From: Clostridiales bacterium
GTDB taxonomy: Bacteria > Acidobacteriota > Aminicenantia > Aminicenantales > UBA8522
Assembly: GCA_029907205.1 (NCBI GenBank)
Contig: JARYMI010000002.1
Location: 123,060 to 158,165, forward strand
Length of the DNA: 35,106 nt
Direction: 5' to 3'
The translations under genes were made by a program, and so were the position numbers. Shown here piece after piece: positions 1-8,073 of the stretch (positions within the stretch are counted from its first letter, which is position 1; every line of letters starts with the position of its first letter). The notes beneath the pieces are model-generated. The model was given only the letters and a program-made list of their open reading frames with translations, had not been told where the DNA came from and ran no database searches.

Positions 1-102
1 ACGATCAGCCGGGTTTTTATCGACGGCCAGGAAATCGACTTTTCCAGCCGCTACACGGAGCTTCTGGATAAATACAAACCAAGACTTAAGCAGAAAAAAT
101 AA
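1..102 (+). CDS. C-terminal end of a probable amidohydrolase-family protein (partial)
   Basis: The reading frame is open from base 1 and ends with TAA at 100-102, giving the last 33 residues of a gene that starts outside the window. The residues VFIDGQEIDF followed by SRYTELLDKYK resemble the C-terminal strand and tail of secreted imidazolonepropionase-like amidohydrolases, where a V-x-I-D-G-K/Q element closes the small beta domain. The next gene downstream is also an amidohydrolase on the same strand, 68 bases away, which fits a tandem of exported hydrolases. With only 33 residues the assignment is tentative; that it is coding is more secure than what it encodes. Confidence 0.4.
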   Translation, partial: TISRVFIDGQEIDFSSRYTELLDKYKPRLKQKK

Positions 103-170
103 TCGGCGCCGATGATAAATATTAGGTATTCGTAAATGATTCCAACAAAAAGAAAGAAGGAGATAGAAAA

Positions 171-2000
171 ATGAGTAAGAGAGCCTTATTGGGAACGATT
201 CTTGCTGCGGCTATGGCCTTTGTCTTGGCCGGCGCGAGCGCTTCGAGAGGACAACAGGCTTATGCCCTCCCTGATTATGACCTTCTCCTCAGGAACGGGC
301 TGGTCTTTGATGGATCGGGCGGTCCGGCAAAGGCCCTGGACGTCGCCATCAAAGGGGACACGATCGTCAAAGTCGCACCAGCAATTAGAGGCCGTGCTGC
401 CCTCGTCATCGATGCCCGCGGCCGCATCATCAGCCCTGGTTTTATCGACCTTCATACCCATGTGGATGAGGGCATGTATTTTCGCGAGAACCGGTCGAGT
501 CTTAACTACCTCCTCCAGGGTGTCACCACAGTCGTCGTCGGCCAATGCGGCGGAAGCGCCTGGCCAATATTCGAGAAAGCCGAGGACCTTATCAAAACAT
601 GGACCGCCGAAGGAATCGGGCTGAACGCGGCGATTCTCGTCGGTCACGGCCAGGTTCGCCAGATCGTCATGGGCATGGACAACCGTGCGCCCACAGCCGC
701 CGAGCTTGCTCAAATGAAAGCGTTGGTTAAAGAGGCCATGGAGCAAGGGGCGAGCGGGATCTCAACCGGGTTGATTTATGTCCCGGGCTCATTTGCCCGG
801 ACGGACGAAGTCATAGAGCTCGTCAAGGTCGTCGCTCCTTATAAGGGAATCTACCATACCCATATGCGGAACGAGAGGGAAAAGCTCCTCGAAGCGATCA
901 AGGAAACAGTGGAGATCTCGGAAAAGACGGGAGCCCGGGCCCACATCTCGCATTTCAAAGTGCTCGGCAAATCTAACTGGGGCCTGTCCAAAGACGCGTG
1001 TAAACTCGTCGAGGATGCCCGGGCCAGAGGGCTGACAATCACGGCCGACCAGTATCCCTACAGGTTTTCCAACGGCTATCCATACCGGCTGCTCATCCCT
1101 CGCGAAGCCTGGCTGGGAGAAAAAGCAGCCCAGGGGCTGAGGGCAGAGGACGTGACGAATATCCTGGATTATCTCCGCGACGCCGAACTCCTTGACCTTT
1201 ACAAAAAAATGACGCCGTTCTTTCCGCTTTCGGCCAGCCATGAGCGCTTTCTGGCCGACCTGCCCCGCCAGCGCCTCGTCAGCCTTGTGGCGCGGAGCCT
1301 TGTTGACCTGGATTCGCTCCGCGGCCCGGAAAACGCCAGGGAAAGGCGCTTCTTCATCGACAGGCTGCAAGACCCGGCCGAGGCAGAGAAGATCCGACGG
1401 CTGGTCCGTCAGAGCATCGAGGAATCTGTAGGCGCAGAAAACATCGTCGTCGGGATTGCGGTCGAGAAGAACCTCGAAGGGAAAACCTTAGCGGAGGTTG
1501 CTGCGATCAAGGGAAAGAGCATCGAGGACACCGCCATCGATCTCGACCTCATGGGCGCTAAGTGCATTCCGCTCCAGATGGGCGAGGAGGATATCGAGTA
1601 TATCATGAAGAAAGATTACGTCGGGACGGGAAGCGACGGCACCGCTCCCTTCTACGGAATCGGCCTGCCTCATATCCGGACTTATTCGACTTTCCTTCAC
1701 AAGATCAAGAAATACGCCCTCGAACGGAAGGCCATCACTCTCGCCCATGCGATCCGCTCCCAGACCTCCCTCCCGGCTTCGATCATGAACTGGAACGACC
1801 GGGGCTGGATCAAGGAAGGCTACAAGGCGGACATCGTCGTCCTCGACCTCAACAACATCAAGACCCCAACGTCAATCTCCAATCCTCATCAATACAGCCG
1901 GGGCGTGGATTATCTTGTTGTTAATGGGCAGACGGTTGTCGAGAAAGGAAAGTGGAACGGCCAGCTTCCAGGACGCGTCCTCAAGCTCAAGCAATCCTGA
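171..2000 (+). CDS. Secreted N-acyl-D-amino-acid deacylase (D-aminoacylase, amidohydrolase superfamily)
   Basis: Predicted to hydrolyse N-acyl-D-amino acids (or related D-amino-acyl or peptide amides) to a free D-amino acid and an acid, using a zinc site in a TIM barrel. An N-terminal signal peptide of about 27 residues (hydrophobic run 5-24) indicates export. Metal-binding signatures are visible in order: H95-T-H97 in GFIDLHTH, C126 in VVGQCGG (the cysteine ligand typical of D-aminoacylases), H229/H231 in HTHMRNE, H261 in HISHFK and D488 in GTGSDG. The C-terminal segment returns to the small beta domain (KADIVVLDL, VVNGQTVVEKG). At 609 residues it is longer than the roughly 480-residue Alcaligenes enzymes, mainly from the signal peptide and an insertion around 310-420. 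Start: ATG with AAGGAG about 9 bases upstream. The exact substrate cannot be read from sequence. Confidence 0.88.
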   Translation: MSKRALLGTILAAAMAFVLAGASASRGQQAYALPDYDLLLRNGLVFDGSGGPAKALDVAIKGDTIVKVAPAIRGRAALVIDARGRIISPGFIDLHTHVDEGMYFRENRSSLNYLLQGVTTVVVGQCGGSAWPIFEKAEDLIKTWTAEGIGLNAAILVGHGQVRQIVMGMDNRAPTAAELAQMKALVKEAMEQGASGISTGLIYVPGSFARTDEVIELVKVVAPYKGIYHTHMRNEREKLLEAIKETVEISEKTGARAHISHFKVLGKSNWGLSKDACKLVEDARARGLTITADQYPYRFSNGYPYRLLIPREAWLGEKAAQGLRAEDVTNILDYLRDAELLDLYKKMTPFFPLSASHERFLADLPRQRLVSLVARSLVDLDSLRGPENARERRFFIDRLQDPAEAEKIRRLVRQSIEESVGAENIVVGIAVEKNLEGKTLAEVAAIKGKSIEDTAIDLDLMGAKCIPLQMGEEDIEYIMKKDYVGTGSDGTAPFYGIGLPHIRTYSTFLHKIKKYALERKAITLAHAIRSQTSLPASIMNWNDRGWIKEGYKADIVVLDLNNIKTPTSISNPHQYSRGVDYLVVNGQTVVEKGKWNGQLPGRVLKLKQS

Positions 2001-2066
2001 GTGCAGAAAAGATGCAATTGGCCTCTATGCTTTTGCGCTGTTCGAGTTTCTCATATGAACGTATTT

Positions 2067-2666
2067 TTACAAAACCCACTTTATAATTGCGAAACCTAAA
2101 ACTAACAATAATACAAATGCAATGCTTAACACTTCAAAATATTTATCTATGAATGGTTTAATTTTCGGCCCGAGCAGGTAGAATAATCCCGAAACTAAAA
2201 AGAATCGTGCCGAACGGCTGATAATAGATGCACAAACCAAAGTTGCAAAAGATATTTCAAACACACCTGCGGCAATGGTAAAGACCTTGTACGGAATTGG
2301 CGTAAAACCGGCAACTGCTATAGAGACAAACGCATTCTCTTGATAAAGACTTTGCACATACTCATACTGTTGTTGTACACCGTAGAGGGCAATAATTTTC
2401 TGCCCGATTAATTCAAAAAATTGATATCCGATTAAATAACCGAACATTCCGCCAAGCACAGAACCGACAGAACATATAAGGGCGTATCTGAAAGCTTTCT
2501 TCGGTAAAAGCACGCCGAGTGCTATCAACAGGACATCAGGGGGAATAGGAAAGAATGAGGATTCTGTAAACGCGATGACAAAAAGCATCCAACCGGCGCT
2601 TGGTTTCTGGGCAAATGCTTCAACCCAATCTTTTAAACGTCTAAGCCAGCCAAAAATTGGTTTCAT
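2067..2666 (-). CDS. DedA/YqaA-type membrane protein (SNARE-associated Golgi protein family)
   Basis: A 199-residue integral membrane protein with about five hydrophobic segments. It has the family hallmarks FTESSFFPIPPDVLL (near 35-48) and the second half-repeat GFTPIPYKVFTIAAG (near 120-134), in which the paired proline and acidic/basic residues form re-entrant loops. Members of this superfamily are implicated in lipid or undecaprenyl-phosphate transport and membrane homeostasis; no specific role can be assigned here. The gene is markedly richer in A+T than every neighbour and has no Shine-Dalgarno sequence. It stands alone between a convergent deacylase gene and the downstream end of another minus-strand gene. 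Together this suggests acquisition by transfer. It has its own promoter-like sequence very close to the start codon. Confidence 0.85.
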   Translation of the reverse strand: MKPIFGWLRRLKDWVEAFAQKPSAGWMLFVIAFTESSFFPIPPDVLLIALGVLLPKKAFRYALICSVGSVLGGMFGYLIGYQFFELIGQKIIALYGVQQQYEYVQSLYQENAFVSIAVAGFTPIPYKVFTIAAGVFEISFATLVCASIISRSARFFLVSGLFYLLGPKIKPFIDKYFEVLSIAFVLLLVLGFAIIKWVL

Positions 2667-2673
2667 ATAAACA

Positions 2674-2752
2674 GGGTAAAATTCTATACGTTACTCTCTT
2701 TTATCTCAAGCGCCTCGACTTCAAAGATCAAAAATGTGTTTAGAATTTACCC
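2674..2752. repeat. Imperfect inverted repeat next to the AT-rich YqaA-like gene
   Basis: The 13-base arm GGGTAAAATTCTA at 2674-2686 matches the reverse complement of TAGAATTTACCC at 2741-2752 except for one missing base in the A/T run. The arms are 54 bases apart, between the start of the YqaA-like gene and the stop of the Asp-box gene. They could be an operator, a stem, or a boundary of the inserted AT-rich segment; the sequence alone does not decide. Confidence 0.5.
2681..2709 (-). promoter_or_regulatory. Candidate sigma70-type promoter for the YqaA-like gene
   Basis: On the minus strand TTGAGA (2709-2704) and TAGAAT (2686-2681) are separated by exactly 17 bases. The -10 box ends 14 bases before the ATG at 2666, so the predicted transcript would have a 5' leader of only about 8 bases. 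The -10 box lies inside the inner arm of an imperfect inverted repeat (2674-2686 with 2741-2752). Confidence 0.45.
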
Positions 2753-2790
2753 CGCGGGTCGGAGCAAAATCCTTGAATAAATATAGCAGC

Positions 2791-5202
2791 CTAACGAATA
2801 GTCGCTGGCTCGTCCTCGAAGAAAAAGCGGCGCGGGCGTTTGGGCTTCTCATTGACCGAATCAGCGTCCATGGCCCACATGCCGCGGCCGTGGGTGGCAA
2901 TGACGATAATGTTATCCCGCGGGTGGATGATGAGGTCGTGGACGTAGGAGGACGGAAGATTGGCGCCAAGGACATTCCAGGTTTTGCTCCCATCTTTGCT
3001 CACGTAAACACCAAGGTCCGTGCCCACGTAAAGGATGTTTCTGTCGACCGGGTCTTCCCTGATGACGTTCACCGGCCCCAGGGGAATCCCGGCGGAGATA
3101 CTCGTCCATGTTTTGCCGAAATCCGTTGATTTCCAGACGTAGGGAGCAAAATCGTCATCAGCCCGGCCATGCTGGGTAAGGTAGACCGTGGCTATGTCAT
3201 ACTGGGAGGCGACAATCCGGGAGACCCACTTCTGGTAGGGGAGACCCTTGGTAATTTCCTGCCAGGCCCTGCCGCCGTCCTTAGTCACGCTCACGCGGCC
3301 ACAATCCGTGCCCACATAAATCAGCCCGGCCTTGAGGGGGGATTCCGAGACGGCGGTAATCGTGTGGTAAGGAATATCTCCCTGTTCGGTGGGCGCGAAG
3401 TAAGTCAAGTCAGGGCTGATTTTTTCCCACGTATCGCCCCTGTCGTAAGAGCGGAAGAGATACTGCATGCCGTGGTAAATAATATTCTGGTTGTGGGGCG
3501 AAATGATGAAATGGGCCAGCCATTGACCGCGGAGCGGCGGTTCATCGGGGTAGACTTGGGGGACGATGAGCTTCGAGCGCTCCGGTCCGGCCTTGCTCAG
3601 GTCGCTACGAGAAATTCTCCCGTAAAACCCGCAGGAGTAGACGATATTCGGGTTGGCCGGGTCAATGGCGTGATGGGAGCCTTCCCCGCCCGGCGCTGTC
3701 TCGAATGGCTGGGCGGGAATGGCGCTTCTGCCGCGGCTGAGGTCGACCACGGCACGATAGCTGCCGTGATCCTGCATAGAGCCATAAACACGGAACGGGG
3801 TGTCCATGTCGTAGTTGAGGTTAAAGAACTGACAGATGGGCAGGTTATCCTTGAAATTTCGCCAGGTCTTGCCGCCGTCATAGGAAATTTCGATGCCACC
3901 GTCGTTGGCATTGACGATGTAATTGGAATTATCCGGGTCAATCCAGAGACCGTGATTGTCGACATGGTACATGTTGAGGACGCGGCGGAAGGTCTTCCCT
4001 CCGTCAGTGGAGACGCTCATCGGAACACCCATGAGGAAGACCTTGTTTTCGTCGTTGGGATCAACACGAATCTGGCCGAAGACCCAGCCATAAGTGCCCG
4101 AATGTCGCTCCAGGTAGATTTTCATTTCATCCGTCGTCGGTGCAACCAGGCGCCAACTCTCGCCGCCGTCGTCGGAGCGGCATACCGTCGCTCCTTTGAT
4201 GACGGCCTGGGTCGGTCGGCCGTAAGAATCAAAGCGGCCAGGCTCGGCTTCGCGGGCGATTTCATAATTATCGACAAAGACATACAGGACATGAGGCTTG
4301 GAAAGACAAAGGTCAAGGCCGATGCGGCCGCGGAAACGTGACTCGGGAAGGCCATTGTTGATCGGCTTCCAGGTCGCGCCGCCATCCGTCGTCTTCCAGA
4401 CGCCGCTCCCGGTGTATTGGGGTTCATTGCGCGGGTCGTTCCATTTTTTCCTGACTCTTTGCCAGGTGGCGGCGTAGAGAACATCAGGGTTGGTGGGGTC
4501 CATGATAAGGTCGATAGCCCCGGTTTGCTCGTTGACGTAGAGAACCTTGGCCCAGGTTTTCCCGCCATCGGTCGTTTTATAAATGCCTCGCTCCTGGTTG
4601 AAGGTCCATTCGTGACCGGAGGCCGCGACGTAGACCACATCGGGGTTCTGGGGGTGAATGATGATGCGGGCGATTGTATTCGTGTCTGTTAACCCGACAT
4701 GCTGCCAGGTCTTCCCACCGTCTGTCGACTTATATATTCCACACCCAGGATGGGAGCTCCGGAAGATGTTGGCTTCTCCCGTGCCTACCCAGATAATCTT
4801 GTGGTCTGAAGGGGCAATGGCAATGTCGCCGATGGACGTGGAAAGTTCCTGGTCGAAGATAGGTTCCCATGTCGTCCCCTCGTTCTCCGTTTTCCAGACC
4901 CCGCCCGAAGCTGTGGCCGCATAGATTGTGTAGCTTTTGCCCCTGGGAGTGACAACGGCCACGTCCGTGCAGCGGCCGCTCACGTTTGTGGGGCCTAAGA
5001 ATTGCCACTTGAGATCCTTGAAAGGAGAGGCCTTTTCCATCTCCAGATGCTTAGCGAAGCCCTCAATCCTTGCTTCTGGTGGAGTCGACTGGACTTTGGC
5101 GGGTTTCTTGGGCTGCTGGGAAAAAAGAAAGAATGTCAGGGATAAAAGGAAAAGGCAAAAAATAAAAGGCCGAGAGCGGAAGAAAGCGTGTTGTCTTTTC
5201 AT
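2791..5202 (-). CDS. Secreted Asp-box beta-propeller protein (sortilin/sialidase-like, about 800 residues)
   Basis: An exported repeat protein with an N-terminal signal peptide (hydrophobic run about 12-30, then QQPKKPAK). Eleven Asp-box-like turns of the form S/T-x-D-x-G-x-T-W are visible in order: TENEGTTW, STDGGKTW, TTDGGKTW, TTDGGATW, SDDGGESW, STDGGKTF, SYDGGKTW, SYDRGDTW, TKDGGRAW, STDFGKTW, SKDGSKTW. Such repeats build the 10-bladed VPS10/sortilin-type or tandem propellers seen in BNR glycosidases and xyloglucanases. No catalytic residues can be assigned, so hydrolase activity is not claimed; peptide or polysaccharide binding is equally likely. Two ATG codons are adjacent (5205 and 5202). 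AGGAGG is 3 bases from the first and 6 from the second, so 5202 is preferred. It is a paralogue of the protein at 31662-34793 but lacks that protein's C-terminal extension. Confidence 0.85.
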   Translation of the reverse strand: MKRQHAFFRSRPFIFCLFLLSLTFFLFSQQPKKPAKVQSTPPEARIEGFAKHLEMEKASPFKDLKWQFLGPTNVSGRCTDVAVVTPRGKSYTIYAATASGGVWKTENEGTTWEPIFDQELSTSIGDIAIAPSDHKIIWVGTGEANIFRSSHPGCGIYKSTDGGKTWQHVGLTDTNTIARIIIHPQNPDVVYVAASGHEWTFNQERGIYKTTDGGKTWAKVLYVNEQTGAIDLIMDPTNPDVLYAATWQRVRKKWNDPRNEPQYTGSGVWKTTDGGATWKPINNGLPESRFRGRIGLDLCLSKPHVLYVFVDNYEIAREAEPGRFDSYGRPTQAVIKGATVCRSDDGGESWRLVAPTTDEMKIYLERHSGTYGWVFGQIRVDPNDENKVFLMGVPMSVSTDGGKTFRRVLNMYHVDNHGLWIDPDNSNYIVNANDGGIEISYDGGKTWRNFKDNLPICQFFNLNYDMDTPFRVYGSMQDHGSYRAVVDLSRGRSAIPAQPFETAPGGEGSHHAIDPANPNIVYSCGFYGRISRSDLSKAGPERSKLIVPQVYPDEPPLRGQWLAHFIISPHNQNIIYHGMQYLFRSYDRGDTWEKISPDLTYFAPTEQGDIPYHTITAVSESPLKAGLIYVGTDCGRVSVTKDGGRAWQEITKGLPYQKWVSRIVASQYDIATVYLTQHGRADDDFAPYVWKSTDFGKTWTSISAGIPLGPVNVIREDPVDRNILYVGTDLGVYVSKDGSKTWNVLGANLPSSYVHDLIIHPRDNIIVIATHGRGMWAMDADSVNEKPKRPRRFFFEDEPATIR

Positions 5203-5205
5203 CAT

Positions 5206-5829
5206 TTACCTCCTTCATAATCTTTCAATAAAGATATGGCAAAATACCATTTTTTCTTCGCAGCAAGGGATGAAGATACCTGCTGATGTTTTGAGCGGAC
5301 GCGAATCTTGATGGGCCTTGTTGGAGAAAACATATCGACCGAGACGGTAAAGTTTATAACGGGAATTTGCTCCTGTCAATAAAATGTTGGCACGTCTTCG
5401 AGCCATCATCCATACTTCCCCAGATGGTTGGATAGGAAAACCGACGTCAAAAGGCTTACTCCGGACAGCGCAGCCCAAAACCAAGTTCTTGCAAAAGATA
5501 GCCTGTTTCGTCCTTAATGCCGGCCGCGCGCGAAATCTCGAGTTCGCTAAGCTTCAGACTTGGCTGTGGACAGGCAGCGCAGGACGTAGAAGAGCGAGGC
5601 GGAGATGAGGATGTGTCTTTGCTTGGTCACGGGAGACCGTTTTAACTGAAAGGTTCTGGCTTGTCAAACTCCCCGGTGATATTAGTAGCATCTCCGATCA
5701 TGGGAGGTCCTTATGGAACAGAAGAGGGGGGTGAACCACGACAGGACCCGCCTCTATCACAGAAATGGAGAAGCTTCTGCTGATATTGCATCTTGAGATA
5801 AAGTTGAGTAATGTAATGCCCATAAGATT
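5206..5829. other. Intergenic region with no convincing gene
   Basis: Between two divergent genes, about 620 bases hold the minus-strand promoter candidate near 5351-5379 and little else I can support. Open frames exist (minus strand 5215-5484; plus strand 5384-5608), but neither has a ribosome binding site, a recognisable motif or typical amino-acid composition. The minus-strand reading contains phrases that look vaguely protein-like, interrupted by stops in neighbouring frames, which could reflect a decayed gene. No tRNA or rRNA is visible. Confidence 0.5.
5351..5379 (-). promoter_or_regulatory. Candidate promoter for the Asp-box gene
   Basis: On the minus strand a consensus TTGACA (5379-5374) is followed 17 bases later by TAAACT (5356-5351). 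The better-looking TATAAA lies two bases closer. Transcription would begin about 140 bases upstream of the coding start, leaving a long leader. Moderate confidence because the -10 element is ambiguous. Confidence 0.4.
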
Positions 5830-5847
5830 TTGCGAGGAGGCTACGCG

Positions 5848-6939
5848 ATGCACAGAGTATCGAGAAGAAACTTTTTGAAAACAGGAGTGAGTCTGAGTGC
5901 GGCCACTTTCTTGGCGGGCGGAAATAAAATCCTCTCTCGTAGCCAGATTGGCGCGCCGGCCGGGGCAGGCCCCTGTGTTGTGGCCAGCAACAACGGCCTT
6001 GAGGCTGTCGAAAAGGCGATGAATATGATCCGCAGTGGCTCTGATCCTCTCGATGCGGTCATCGCCGGCGTCAACCTTGTCGAAGAAGACCCGGAGGACA
6101 TGTCCGTTGGCTATGGAGGACTGCCCAACGAGGAAGGCGTGGTTGAACTCGACGCCTCAGTGATGCACGGCCCGACCCATAATGCGGGCGCCGTGGCCAG
6201 CCTGAGGAACATCAAAACTCCCTCGAGGGTAGCCAAACTGGTCATGGAAAGGACTGACCACGCCCTCTTGGTGGGTGAAGGGGCGCTTAAATTTGCTCTA
6301 GCGCATGGCTTTAAAGAAGAAAATCTCCTCACCGATAAGGCTCGACAAATCTGGCTTCGCTGGAAAGAAACGCTTTCTGAAAGGGACAACTGGTTCCCGC
6401 CGAAAATGGACAAGTTGGCCGAAGAGCTCGAGCCTTATATCTCGTCTTATGGCACGGTCAACTGCATCGCCATCGACAGCGCTGGTAACCTGGCTGGCGT
6501 AACCACGACCTCCGGTCTGGCTTTCAAGATCCCCGGCCGTGTCGGCGACTCGCCCATTATCGGGGCTGGTCTGTATGTGGATAACGACATCGGAGCAGCC
6601 GGGTCAACGGGAAGAGGAGAGGCCAATATCATCACCTGTGGAAGCCATATGGTGGTCAATTTCATGGGACTGGGTTCTTCTCCCGAAGAAGCCTGCCTCA
6701 AGGCGCTCCAAAAAATTGCCGAGAAGACGAGGCTCCAGCCTCATCTTGTCGATGACGAAGGCCGTCCACGGTTCGGGCTGAGCTTTTACGCCATCAATAA
6801 AAAAGGGCAGTACGGCTCAGGCAGCATGTGGAGCGGGTCCACGTTCGCTGTCCACGACGGGAACGAGAAAAAACTCAAGGAAACGGCCTATCTTTTTAAG
6901 AGAGACAAAAATAGCCGGGCTACTCGTCTTCGAAGATAA
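5848..6939 (+). CDS. Tat-exported asparaginase / aspartylglucosaminidase-family Ntn hydrolase
   Basis: Member of the N-terminal-nucleophile family that includes glycosylasparaginase and isoaspartyl peptidase, which cleave the beta-amide of asparagine (free, glycosylated or isoaspartyl). The precursor autocleaves before a threonine that becomes the nucleophile; here this is T203 in [10 protein letters not shown], followed by GVTTTSG and the substrate-loop segments [10 protein letters not shown] and [10 protein letters not shown]. The N-terminal half has the expected [15 protein letters not shown] and the active-site-region signature [12 protein letters not shown]. The N-terminus [13 protein letters not shown] is a twin-arginine signal, so the protein is probably exported folded by the Tat system. 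The ATG at 5848 is preferred over an upstream TTG at 5830 because GAGGAGG sits 7 bases ahead of it. Length is 363 residues. Substrate preference is not determinable. Confidence 0.87.
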   Translation: MHRVSRRNFLKTGVSLSAATFLAGGNKILSRSQIGAPAGAGPCVVASNNGLEAVEKAMNMIRSGSDPLDAVIAGVNLVEEDPEDMSVGYGGLPNEEGVVELDASVMHGPTHNAGAVASLRNIKTPSRVAKLVMERTDHALLVGEGALKFALAHGFKEENLLTDKARQIWLRWKETLSERDNWFPPKMDKLAEELEPYISSYGTVNCIAIDSAGNLAGVTTTSGLAFKIPGRVGDSPIIGAGLYVDNDIGAAGSTGRGEANIITCGSHMVVNFMGLGSSPEEACLKALQKIAEKTRLQPHLVDDEGRPRFGLSFYAINKKGQYGSGSMWSGSTFAVHDGNEKKLKETAYLFKRDKNSRATRLRR

Positions 6940-7576
6940 TGGCTGTGTAGCCTCTGGCAGCCAGCTCCCGGGCCAATTCTTGAGCTGATTCCCTTGTTTT
7001 GGCCCTTATGCGTACTCTGTAATAAACCTGTTGCGTCGTAGTGAAGCGAGTGATATAAACGCCGGCCATGTTCTTCTCCAGTTCCCGACGAAGAGCTTCG
7101 GCATTCTCCTTGACGATGAACGAGCCGACCTGGACAAAGAATTTTGGCGCGGAAGGAGGAGGGGAAGCCTTCGGCAAAACCTCGATCCGCACGCGGGCTG
7201 TGCCAGGTCCAATCATGTCCAGCGCTCTTGCCGCCGCATAAGAAAGGTCGATCACTCTTCCTTTTACAAACGGCCCGCGGTCGTTGATCCTGACGACGAC
7301 CGACCTGCCGTTGCTCAAGTTTGTGACTATTACGTATGTCCCGAGGGGCAGCGTATTGTGGGCAGCAGTAAGATCGTTCATGTCGTAGATCTCCCGGCTT
7401 GAAGTCAGCCGGCCGTGGAATTCAGCGCCGTACCAGGAGGCCTCTCCGGTCTGGACGTTCCCTTCAGGAAAATACTGCGGCCGCACCCGGCATCCAGAAA
7501 TAAAGGCGAGGCCGAGGCAGATGAAAATCAGGCAACACCTAAAACCGACAGCCAGCCTGTATCTTCTGCTTTCCAT
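6920..7576 (-). CDS. rlpA: RlpA-like lipoprotein: septal lytic transglycosylase with SPOR domain
   Basis: A periplasmic cell-wall enzyme predicted to cleave peptidoglycan glycan strands lacking stem peptides at the division site. A lipoprotein signal ends in ISGC (C29). The double-psi beta-barrel spans about 42-135 with [12 protein letters not shown] and INDRGPF; H73 and D99 are 26 residues apart, matching the spacing of the catalytic His/Asp pair known in Pseudomonas RlpA. The C-terminal SPOR domain (about 145-218, starting FFVQVGSF) binds denuded septal glycan. At 218 residues it is compact, with a very short linker between domains. The 3' end overlaps the convergent asparaginase-family gene by 20 bases. 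Only a weak GAGG precedes the ATG, and the predicted promoter is extremely close to the start. Confidence 0.9.
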   Translation of the reverse strand: MESRRYRLAVGFRCCLIFICLGLAFISGCRVRPQYFPEGNVQTGEASWYGAEFHGRLTSSREIYDMNDLTAAHNTLPLGTYVIVTNLSNGRSVVVRINDRGPFVKGRVIDLSYAAARALDMIGPGTARVRIEVLPKASPPPSAPKFFVQVGSFIVKENAEALRRELEKNMAGVYITRFTTTQQVYYRVRIRAKTRESAQELARELAARGYTAIIFEDE

Positions 7577-7588
7577 GGCGCCTCAATT

Positions 7589-7617
7589 ATTATCTCAATC
7601 TCCCCGGCTCATCGCAA
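7589..7617 (-). promoter_or_regulatory. Candidate promoter for rlpA
   Basis: On the minus strand TTGCGA (7617-7612) and GATAAT (7594-7589) are spaced 17 bases apart. The -10 ends 12 bases before the ATG at 7576, implying a leader of about 6 bases. Confidence 0.45.
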
Positions 7618-7630
7618 CCGCAAATGATCC

Positions 7631-7659
7631 TGGACTCCCAGGAAGCTTTTGATTAAAAT
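7631..7659 (+). promoter_or_regulatory. Candidate promoter for the VanZ-like gene
   Basis: TGGACT (7631-7636) and TAAAAT (7654-7659) are separated by 17 bases. The predicted start of transcription lies about 15 bases before the ATG at 7681. It is divergent from the rlpA promoter, with about 13 bases between the two -35 boxes. Confidence 0.4.
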
Positions 7660-7680
7660 ACCTGTTCTGTCACGGAACCG

Positions 7681-8073
7681 ATGAGAAAATACGCCGCTTT
7701 TCTGCCCGCCGCGATTTACTATTCGCTGATTTTCTTCCTCTCCTCAAAGGACTACGACGTCCCCATCGATATCCACCCTGTCGATAAGGCCGTGCATTTT
7801 ATCGAGTTTGCTATCCTGGCTTTTCTCCTGTCCCTGGGCTTTTTTCGGGCCTCGGCCTTGTCTATAAGGATGAAGATCATCTTCTCCTTCTTGGTCACGA
7901 TTGGTCTTGGTGCTCTGGATGAGTTTCACCAATATTTTGTGCCAGGACGAGAGGTTGAACTTTTTGACCTCCTAGCTGACGCATTGGGCGCGGCAGCAGG
8001 AGTTTTCGTTTTTCTGATTTTCTACCAGAAAAGAAAACGCACGGCGTCAGGTCCGGCTAAAGGAATTTTCTGA
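7681..8073 (+). CDS. VanZ-like family membrane protein
   Basis: A 130-residue membrane protein with four hydrophobic segments (about 5-20, 36-53, 62-79, 100-117). It has the VanZ-family signatures DKAVHFIEFAIL in the second segment and LDEFHQYFVPGREVELFDLLAD before the fourth, with the conserved acidic and His residues. VanZ of enterococci gives low-level teicoplanin resistance; most chromosomal homologues have unknown cell-envelope roles, and no resistance function is inferred here. There is no strong ribosome binding site. The 3' end overlaps the convergent LOG-family gene by 17 bases. Confidence 0.85.
   Translation: MRKYAAFLPAAIYYSLIFFLSSKDYDVPIDIHPVDKAVHFIEFAILAFLLSLGFFRASALSIRMKIIFSFLVTIGLGALDEFHQYFVPGREVELFDLLADALGAAAGVFVFLIFYQKRKRTASGPAKGIF

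Noticed and set aside
783..800. CCGGGC/GCCCGG hairpin inside the deacylase gene
   Set aside because: A 6-base stem in the middle of a conserved coding region without a U-tract; expected by chance in GC-rich coding sequence.
2734..4341. Long plus-strand open frames (2734-3129, 3169-4341) opposite the Asp-box gene
   Set aside because: They are antisense to a gene with a signal peptide, eleven repeat motifs and a ribosome binding site; their translations show no domain and arise from the GC-rich codon pattern.
5384..5608. 74-codon plus-strand frame in the large gap
   Set aside because: No ribosome binding site, Arg-rich C-terminus typical of random GC-rich frames, and no recognised motif.
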